Positions 57,310 to 64,000 of a DNA stretch of 64,000 bases are shown here, piece by piece. The stretch lies in assembly GCA_023055425.1 (NCBI GenBank), contig JALGPY010000003.1, positions 19,031,001 through 19,095,000 of the forward strand, read 5' to 3'. The translations under genes were made by a program, and so were the position numbers. The notes under the pieces were generated by a model. The model did not search any database and was not told the DNA's origin. It worked only from the letters and a program-made list of their open reading frames with translations. The stretch is from Linanthus parryae. Taxonomy: Eukaryota > Streptophyta > Magnoliopsida > Ericales > Polemoniaceae. Numbering within the stretch: position 1 is the stretch's first letter; every line of letters starts with the position of its first letter.

Positions 57310-57576
57310 TTAGAGTATGCAGGAGTTAGTCCAGAGCTTAGCTTCCTGAAAGACACGGGGAGGGTCGAAATTCACAGTGCCGCGGAAAAAGAAGCAATTG
57401 AAGCATACAAAAAATTATGTCGACTTGAAGGGATATTTCCAACATTAGAAGCCTCTCATGCATTGGCAATTATGGAGAAAATGTGTCCAACATTACCTGA
57501 CGGTACCAAAGTTATTGTCAACTGTAGCAGTTCTGGAGCGGACGATGCTGCAACTGTATTCAAATATAGTAAATAA
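57310..57576 (+). pseudogene. TSB: Tryptophan synthase beta, C-terminal exon
   Basis: An 88-codon open stretch without a start codon, reading LEYAGVSPELSFLKDTGRVE, then KEAIEAYKKLCRLEGIFPTL, EASHALAIMEKMCPTLPDGT and VIVNCSSSGADDAATVFKYS, with stop at 57574-57576. It matches the C-terminus of plant tryptophan synthase beta (PLP enzyme making tryptophan from indole and serine), including the LEGI.P.LE.SHA segment; the family's usual Gly-rich NCSGRGDKD loop appears as NCSSSGADD, a change at a PLP phosphate-region neighbour. No other TSB exons are seen in the preceding 2 kb. It is best read as a captured or left-over terminal exon. Confidence 0.85.
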
Positions 57577-57980
57577 AATTCATCAATAGATGACGCTATT
57601 AAAAATATAAAATAAAATAAATAGCATGTAGAGATGCCTCCAATAAGTAAAGCATATGGGGTAGAATATTTTGGGTGACAAATTACTTGGAAGGCGGAAA
57701 TTTCTTAGAGCTGCTTCACCACATCAGCCAGGGCTAATGTCCATCACCACATCTTTCCCGTAATTCAGTGAATCAGTGTAACATTTATTAGCACATATGT
57801 ATATTTAAGACTTGTCTATAATCCTCAGAAATCCTCATCACTTTCTCCACCCTCACCATACCCGATAATCCTTGAATATTTTCTTCACCTTTGTGGATTT
57901 CTTCATCCCCATTTTCAGAATGCAACTCTTCCCTTCACATAATTCGTCCAGAAGCAATCTGAATCATCGAAATCATAATC
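57577..57980. other. Spacer
   Basis: No gene recognised between the TSB exon and the F-box pseudogene tail. Confidence 0.5.
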
Positions 57981-59296
57981 CTACTCTTCTTCGTCTTCGT
58001 ATTCATAGTCCTCCCAATGAGAGTAGTCTTCCTCCGAAGGATAGTAATCATAGCAAGACATAAAGTCCGAAAAGGACATTGATTCCTCGTATCCAATTGA
58101 CGCTGATTGCTCAAACTCATCATCCAAGGAGTCACTTCCTTTACTAGCGGCGGCTTCCTCAAGCTCATTGCAGGTAGTCTCTCCCCTCATAAATTCCATC
58201 CTGAATCTCTTCCTCAGCATCTTGTACAACATATCGGAAAGGCTGGACTAACGTTTCGTCGTAAACGAGTTCATTACTACATCTGCCTTGCCATTTGGCA
58301 ACTGTACGCGAGTCACCACGCGTATCGCACGCTATAATTGTACTAGTGTAGTTATCAACCACTCTCAATAATAAAACTTCACCTTCTCGTTCGTGAGAGG
58401 AAAAAGCGGCACCAATCTGACCGTATCACCAGGTTCTTCGAATCTGTAGAGCAATGACCAAGAGTCGCCCTTACCGTATTCTTTCATCTGCAGTACTTCA
58501 ATACATGGCCCTCCTTTGCGAGTCATACAGAGGCAATCGTGTAAAACCCCCAAACCCAGTATTGCATCGCTTTTACCCTCCACAAGGGGAGGCATTGGTA
58601 ATTCTTCAAGCACATTCCCCGTCGGTTCAAAATAAATAATTAAATTTGGATCATTGTAATATGAGTTCAACTTAGTAACGTACCAATGCAAGTAGTCGTT
58701 GAATACTGGCCCTGTACGTGCCGTACTAGTCCGGTAAGGAAAATATAACGAGTCCAAGACTTTGTCTTACAACTCCCCACAAATATCCTTTTCGCCCACC
58801 ACCCTATGCGAACAGCCAACACAATTTTATACTCCTTATTATTGGAGTCAAAGAAAAGACCAGATGGAAGCTTGTAACCACAATAAACATCAATGTTGGG
58901 AAAAATTCTATTGTGCCAGCCAATTGTAGGGTTCCACAAGTAGAGGTCATCGTTACTCCTGATGAGGAGTATGCCATTGCATGAACCATAGATATCGACG
59001 TCATCGGTTTTCCATGGTACATTGATCGGCTGTACAAGACATGTTTTCTGGTCCATGGTTCCCAAAGAAACTTTGTCCTTAGGTGAAACAGACCTCATGA
59101 TGAGTTTTTGCCTCTGATTTGTAATTCCCGAAATCAAAGAACGGCATTGTTTAGAAACGCACCTGAGTCGTAAAGTTGAATCTATTGGTAGAGTTTGGAG
59201 AATTTTGCAGACGATCTCTTCAGGGACATAGGGATAGCCCTCGTATGATCTTGCTCCGGTGACCTCTTCGATACGCTTCCATCCTTTTCGCGTCAT
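57981..59296 (-). pseudogene. F-box protein with F-box-associated domain, frameshifted
   Basis: Starts at 59296 (MTRKGWKRIEEV). The F-box lies at about residues 22-62 (VPEEIVCKILQTLPIDSTLR, then CVSKQCRSLI); the F-box-associated domain follows (DIYGSCNGILLI, LYLWNPTIGWHNRIFP, GLFFDSNNKEYKIV, SCKTKSW). A frameshift near 58757 moves the frame to RTSTARTGPVFNDYLHWYVT, a second near 58395 to RVVDNYTSTIIACD, and a third near 58235 to an acidic tail (EEAAASKGSDSLDDEF, ending EDEEE). Proteins of this family select substrates for SCF ubiquitin ligases. At least three shifts make it a pseudogene unless the sequence has errors. Confidence 0.85.
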
Positions 59297-59689
59297 GAGG
59301 GTAGAACCGAAAACCTTTAGGGTTTTCCGTGAGGTAAAAGAAGATAGAACATTGCTTAGTAAGATAAAGTTTTATACAAGGATGATCAACAGTCACGCAA
59401 TTCTGACCGTTGGATCAGTACTAACATAGAAAATAACAAGATGATCTCTGACTAGTTGATCGAGTTATAGCCCGACTCTTAATATATTACAATGACGTCC
59501 TTAGTGTGTGCGTGATATATTTACCGAGGCACTACCACTTGAGCTACCACCCCCTAGCCGCAAACTCATCTTATTATTATAATATTGTGAGAGGATTAAT
59601 TAATTTGAGGTATTAAACACTATCTTTTCACTATCTACTACCGATATTAAAATTAGTCGAGAACAACAAAACATAGTATTAATACCTGG
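59297..59689. other. Spacer with tRNA-like A-box sequence
   Basis: On the minus strand near 59562-59530 it reads GGTGGTAGCTCAAGTGGTAG, like the box A region of tRNA-derived SINEs. No matching box B was found, so a SINE is only possible. Confidence 0.35.
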
Positions 59690-60209
59690 ATCGTAGATAC
59701 ACGAAATTGTGATACTATCGATAAGTCACGTGTCGTCCCGGATAAGGGACACGTGCACAACAGTTGTACTCTGCATAGCACCGAAGCATGTCCTCTGCCA
59801 ACGTGTGTGTGAAGGACTGCGAGGCAGGGTCCTTCGCACATGCGCATCATGCTAACGGGGCTTGGGGTGCGAGTGGCTTGGAGACTAGAGTAAGGTATGT
59901 CGCGTGCGAGATGCCTATATCGCATGTGACCCTCGTATGTTATCTAGAGACCTGCGAATGGACTGTCACGTCCCCGAGGTCATGGACCACGATCCCTACA
60001 TGTACGGGCCGCGAGCCGCTCAATATGGAAGGCGTTTAGGCCACGAGAGGCCCCATCATCGGCGTATGTGCTAACCAACGTCCGTCTAATGGCATGTATT
60101 TAAAAGTTTAGTCTCCTTCATAATGAACAGACACAGACGGATGGAGAAAAAATACATCATCGATCACTCAGCTCACCTATCACTGTCTCACCTCTGGATA
60201 ACATATGTT
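59690..60209 (+). mobile_element. Diverged LTR remnant related to the Tat LTR
   Basis: Shares ordered blocks with 8202-8778: GACTGCGAGGCAGGGTCCTT matches GGCTGCGAGACAGGGCCCTC, and GGCTTGGAGACTAGAGTAAG matches GGTTTGGAGGCTAGGGTAAG, each followed by the GTCGCRYGCGAG word. The start CGTAGATA near 59689 would match TGTAGATA. No internal region adjoins it, so it is a solo LTR or fragment. Ends approximate. The open frames here are not genes. Confidence 0.6.
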
Positions 60210-60217
60210 GCCTTGCT

Positions 60218-60641
60218 CAGGGTCGGCCCTATGGTAAATTCGCAGGTGCGACCGCTTTAGGACTTCGTGCAGGAAGGGCCATGTTTTTTTATAATAGTAG
60301 TTAGGTTCATCACATTATATTTAGGTACATGATATACAATTATCATAAATTGTACATTAGTTTGTTGGTAATCAGATTTTTTGCCACAAACTTGACGCAA
60401 GTTCAAATCTCCTTAATGACGTGTGTGAACATTTGAATTTTAATATTTTAAAATTACAAAGCTATTGAGTACTAACTTAAATCGACACAATCTACTCTCT
60501 ATATGAATGACATACTATGTTACACAGAAGTATTACAAGTCTAATTTTGTTTATTGAAAAAACTATTTATGTGTACATTTTCTGTTTGGGGCCTAAATTT
60601 ATTACCGACTATAGACCCCAAATTGTCTTAGGCCAGCCCTG
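60218..60641. mobile_element. hAT-type MITE, 424 bp
   Basis: Left CAGGGTCGGCCCTATGG and right, reversed, CAGGGCTGGCCTAAGAC are short inverted repeats. A perfect 8-bp duplication, GCCTTGCT, flanks it (60210-60217 and 60642-60649), as in hAT elements. A/T-rich inside with no transposase. Confidence 0.9.
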
Positions 60642-60649
60642 GCCTTGCT

Positions 60650-60840
60650 CTTACCCCAAACTGGCTCTCAACTCCGGTCCCCCAAACAGGTCGACCATGT
60701 TTCGTTTGTTTGTTCTTCTGCTTGCAAGAACACATAAAAATTGCCCAAACGAAGTCTCTCGCTTACAATATTTAATTCATTCCAGGTAATACAGCTAACC
60801 TTAAAATAACCAAATGTACCCTAAATCATGCGGCTTTTAT
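60650..60840. other. Spacer
   Basis: No gene recognised; may be the continuation of the LTR remnant interrupted by the MITE. Confidence 0.4.
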
Positions 60841-61000
60841 ATATCTTCTAATAGCCTCCTCAAAATTATGGTGTTGGTTGGACCATGAGCTTCTTCTTTG
60901 AAGTGTTTAAATGTGTAGCAACAAATCATTTGGTAAACATGTCAGCAATGTTGGAGACCCTCTGCCTCCTTACATTTTTTGTGTTATGCATGGAAAGACT
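60841..61000 (-). pseudogene. Ty1/copia RNase H C-terminal fragment
   Basis: The minus strand reads RVSNIADMFTK, the standard end of copia RNase H (ADxFTK), followed by a tail and a TTTTGAGGAGGCTATTAG stretch like a polypurine tract. A small fragment only. Confidence 0.5.
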
Positions 61001-61815
61001 TCCCAAAATAATTAGTTACTTGGTTACAAAAAAACTTTGAAGAGGGATTAGAGCTTCCATGGTGGGGGCCAGTTTTCTCTCATTTATTTTATGCCAACGA
61101 CCTTATGATGTTTGGTCAAGCCTCGACTAACAATAGTTTCATCATGTCCTAAGTGTTAGAAGATTTTACTAATTTCTCGGCGTTGAAAACTAATTTTAGT
61201 AAATCCAAGATGTTTTTCTCAAACAATACTCCCAGGCGGTTAGGAATGATATCAAGGCTATTATTAAGATTCCTGTATCAAATGATTTGGGCAAGTACTT
61301 AGGTGAAAACGTGTTGCATGACATATTCAATAAAAAGTCAATTGGAAGAGGTGATTTCTAATATCCAAAAGCGGCTTTCGGGTTGGAAAGCTAATGCTCT
61401 GCCGCTTGCGGGGAGATTTACTTTAACTAAGAGTGTTCTAGCTACCATGCCTTCGTATCTTATGTAAGTTCTTCCCATTCCGATAGAAACTTGTAAGACC
61501 ATTGACAGGTTATACTGGAACTTTGTGTGGTGTGACTCCAGTGCTAAGAAAAGAGTTTACCTTTTCAATTGGGATAAAATCTACCTCCCCAAAGACAAGG
61601 GTGGACTGGGCCTCAAAAAAGCTTATTTCCTTAATTGGCTTTTGTTGTCTAAACATAGTTGGAACCTTCTTTTATGAGGAAAACCTTTGGGCCAAAACTC
61701 TCAAAGCCTAGTATATGAGGAATGATTCTTTCATGGATTGTAAAAGCTCAATTCTTTGCTCCCCTAGCTGGAGAGGCATGCTCAACTCACGAATTTTTTT
61801 TGCTGATAATATTAA

Positions 61816-62077
61816 GGGCATCTCCAACCCTATGGGGGGAGGGGGAGGGGGAAAACCGTATAAAAATAAGGTTCATGTCCAACCCTATGGGGGGAAGGGG
61901 AGGGGGAGGGGGTGCTATGGGGAAAAAAAATTTCCCATAGCACCCCTCCCCTCACATGGTTGTAGACGAGTAGTAGTTTGGGGGAAGGGGAGGGGGAGGG
62001 TGAGGGGGAAAATGGTGGGCCCGTGAGGGGAGGGGGAGGTGAGGGGAGGGAGATAAAGGCATGGGTTGGAGATGCCC
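61816..62077. mobile_element. G-rich MITE in the LINE
   Basis: Perfect 15-bp inverted ends GGGCATCTCCAACCC (61816) and GGGTTGGAGATGCCC (62063-62077). The likely 3-bp target copies are TAA on the left and AAA on the right. The inside has several runs of GGGGGAGGGGGAGGGGG type (about 61837-61850, 61890-61912, 61980-62000, 62025-62050). The LINE frame resumes after it. The open frames across it are not genes. Confidence 0.85.
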
Positions 62078-63237
62078 AAAGTGGAATGTTGGTAAAAGTA
62101 GCAAAATCTCCTTTTAGTTTGACTGGTGGTGTGGCAACAACTCTTATCCTAACATTCATTGTGATAAGAACCTGAATTTTGGTAACTTCCTGGATAACAA
62201 CGGGCAGAGGTTTATGAGGGATTTTGGTTGATGTGCTTAGAAACCATGACTTGCAACTTATTCACAAAGTTTCAACTTCCCGCTTCACCAACCATGATAA
62301 TACTCCTTACTGGGCTAGTTGCTTAAATTCGGGATTTCACCGTGGCTACATCTTATAACAGCATTTACTACATGTGTAACCTTATTCAAATTTTACCCTA
62401 AAAAATTACATATTTTTATTACATACATCGTTCACAAACAAATTTTATAAGCCCACGTAATTATTTTAGTAGATTTCCCTCAATTTTTAGTTCATCTTCG
62501 TCAATTTACTTATCTTTTCTAACAAACTTTGTTAAGTTTCAATTCCAAAATTTATGCTTACACATCTTTAATTTTTTTTTATAACAAAATTCGTAGTTTT
62601 TCCAAATAAATTTTCTGGATTCAACCCGATTCGAATTGGGCCGAGTTGATAAGTTAAGTTTGGTTTGAATATCAAAAAAAGTTGATTGGATTGGGTTTAA
62701 CATTCTCCAACAAGTACCTATTGGGTTGAGGCAAGAAATTTGGAAAAAACTGCCCAAACCGGTATGCACTCACCCCTAGCATGATTGTGTGGGATCAGCG
62801 GAAAGTGAAGGAGACTCTTCTCCCGGTGGACTCAGACATAGTCTTGGATATGCCGTTCCGGAGGTGGCCCCAAACAGACTGTTGGACCTGGTTTTATTAT
62901 GGGCATGGAGTATCTACTGTGATTTCCGACTATTTTTGCTCTGATCAGATAAGGAGGTCGTGTACTGAATCAGCTGGGCAGGGGTCGGGGGCTTCCAGCA
63001 AAACTGACTCATGGTTAAAACAGTTATGGGGAATTGATTTGCCTAAGAAACTGTTGTTTTCTTCCCGGAGAATCCACACCAAGTCCCTGCCAACAGAAGT
63101 TAAATTGATTCTACGGGGTCTTGGGTGTCCTCTTGTGCCCGCTTTGTGGGGAGGAGGAGGAGACCCATGAAAAAGCTTTAATGAAATTCTGGATGACTAA
63201 AAATGTGTGGGACTTGGTTTTGGATAAGCATTGTTCC

Positions 63238-63591
63238 CAGGGGCGGATCTATGTAGGGGCAGTTGCCCCCCCCCCCCCCCCCCTCCCCGAAATTTGAAAA
63301 TTTCTACTAGTACCCGTGGTTTTTTGATTTTTGATGACTATACGGTAAAGAATATAAAATTTTACCCCCCCCCCCCCCCTCCAATATCTAAGCTTCCCAC
63401 TTGTCCAAGTGGTTAGTTGTTTTAGTAGGCAAATCCCATTACTCGGGTTCGAATCCCCTCCCAGTCAACAATTTTTTTATTTATTTTTTTTTTCCAAATT
63501 ACTATTTTGACTATTGACTTTGACTTTTAACTTTGGCTTTGCGAATCTTGCCCCGGCTGACTTGATTTCCTAGCTCCGGCTCTGTTTGTAC
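63238..63591. mobile_element. hAT-like element with poly-C runs and tRNA-like segment
   Basis: Begins CAGGGGCGGATCTATG and ends near CTAGCTCCGGCTCTG, the inverted ends of a common plant hAT-type MITE family, although seven extra bases seem to follow CTCTG. Near-identical 8-mers ATTGTTCC (63230-63237) and TTTGTTCC (63592-63599) flank it, and removing it restores the LINE frame (DKHCSQ). It holds two long C runs (63267 and 63366) and, at 63398-63465, a tRNA-like stretch with AGTGGTTAG and GGGTTCGAATCCC (box B). Confidence 0.7.
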
Positions 63592-63935
63592 TTTGTTCCC
63601 AAACGAGTAGTCAGAGTGTCAAAAAATGGGTGGCGCAATCTTTTTCAGTTGTCTCCTACGAGGAACTCTAACCTTTTTAGGCCCTAAAATGGTGCGTTTG
63701 GAGATGAAGAAATTGAGCAACTTCTTAGGGACAAATTTATGATGTAGAACACTTGATACAATAGCGGTGAAGATGATAATGGACTATGATGCAGGCCAAG
63801 TTCGGACGACAAGTCGAGCTGCTTCACGGGAACAAGATCTAAATCGACGTGTGGCGAAGTGGGAGGCTCCTCCTGAAGGTATGTTTAAAATCAATACTGC
63901 TGCCTCTCGATTGGTGAGTCTGAAACGGTGTATGT

Positions 63936-64000
63936 TGTTGGATAGAGTTGAAGCTCTTGAGCTCAAGTGTGAGCTCAACTTGAGCTCTTGAGCTAAACTG
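63936..64000 (+). mobile_element. Start of a copia LTR, same family as 13554-14265
   Basis: Begins TGTTGGATAGAGTTGAAGCT and continues to the window end as GAGCTCTTGAGCTAAACTG. It matches the start of the LTR at 13554 with several substitutions and a 6-bp insertion in 60 bp. It is preceded by tatgt and interrupts the LINE RNase H frame. Probably the 5' LTR of a copia element continuing to the right. Confidence 0.85.

Larger units (their letters stand above)
61055..63935 (+). pseudogene. L1-type LINE ORF2: RT end, zinc-binding, start of RNase H
   Basis: RT region with the catalytic box altered (SHLFYANDLMMFG, YAND in place of the usual FADD, about 61070-61110), then LGKYLG, RLSGWKANALPLAGRFTLTK, MPSYLM and YLPKDKGGLGLKKAYFLNW (61290-61640). 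A zinc-binding part follows at 62780-63230 (SLPTEVKLILRGLG, CPLCGEEEETHEKALMKFW). The RNase H-like domain starts at about 63850 (AKWEAPPEGMFKINTAAS), and is cut at 63935 by a copia LTR. Frameshifts and stops are frequent. Two MITE-type elements (61816-62077, 63238-63591) are inserted. The remainder of the same RNase H frame lies at 14266-14457 and 31386-31620. Confidence 0.88.

Noticed and set aside
59530..59562. SINE or tRNA gene on the minus strand
   Set aside because: Only a box A-like sequence is present; no box B or cloverleaf partner found.
61715..62159. Gly- and Pro-rich frames
   Set aside because: Products of G runs in the MITE.

Overview
This window is nuclear DNA from a flowering plant, probably a eudicot. 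It carries plant Ty3/gypsy (Athila and Tat types) and Ty1/copia elements with tRNA-Asp and initiator-Met primer sites, an L1-type LINE with an RNase H domain, CACTA, Mutator-like, hAT and mariner/Stowaway elements, two F-box genes and a tryptophan synthase beta fragment. Most of the sequence is nested transposons; few host genes remain. Layout. 1-8778 is the 3' half of a Tat-type Ty3/gypsy element (+ strand): broken integrase, 53-54 bp hairpin-bearing tandem repeats, a long antisense gene with short GT-AG introns and a plant-mobile-domain-like protein, then polypurine tract and 3' LTR. It sits in the leader of a minus-strand copia element (8779-10373), which itself interrupts a plus-strand copia element (10374-14265). 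That copia element sits in the RNase H domain of an L1-like LINE (14266-14457, resuming at 31386). 14458-31357 is an Athila-type element with three LTRs: LTR1, gag-pol, an env-like ORF, LTR2 (3' truncated), a second copy of the env-like 3' part, and LTR3. The LTRs are nearly identical, so it is young, although gag-pol is frameshifted. Its U3 region and the leader of the env-like ORF share an unusual design: an array of 14-bp near-palindromes in pairs 19 or 21 bp apart, then exactly 84 bp, then a TATA box. 31837-36133 is a Mutator-like element with 8-9 bp target duplication and no recognisable transposase. 36650-40870 holds the best host gene, an F-box/LRR/FBD gene with a probable 5' leader intron. 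41505-50524 is a complete-ended 9.0 kb CACTA element (3-bp target duplication, degenerate transposase and second gene on the minus strand) with a 1.1 kb Stowaway/mariner-like element nested in it. 52318-57110 holds a fold-back element, a second decayed CACTA transposase (+) and an unidentified terminal exon. 57310-57576 is an intact C-terminal exon of tryptophan synthase beta. 57981-59296 is an F-box-associated-domain pseudogene (-). 59690-60641 is an LTR remnant and a hAT MITE. 61055-63935 is the 5' part of the LINE (RT, zinc-binding, start of RNase H), cut at 63935 by the start of a copia LTR. The last point matters. The LINE is cut at 63935 after the five bases tatgt, and the missing 3' half of the same RNase H reading frame starts at 14266, directly after a copia LTR of the same family, with the same tatgt. 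The locus is therefore circularly permuted within the window, which most simply means a tandem duplication of about 50 kb (or a reintegrated circle, or an assembly join). All assignments are by eye from sequence and translations; no database search was run.
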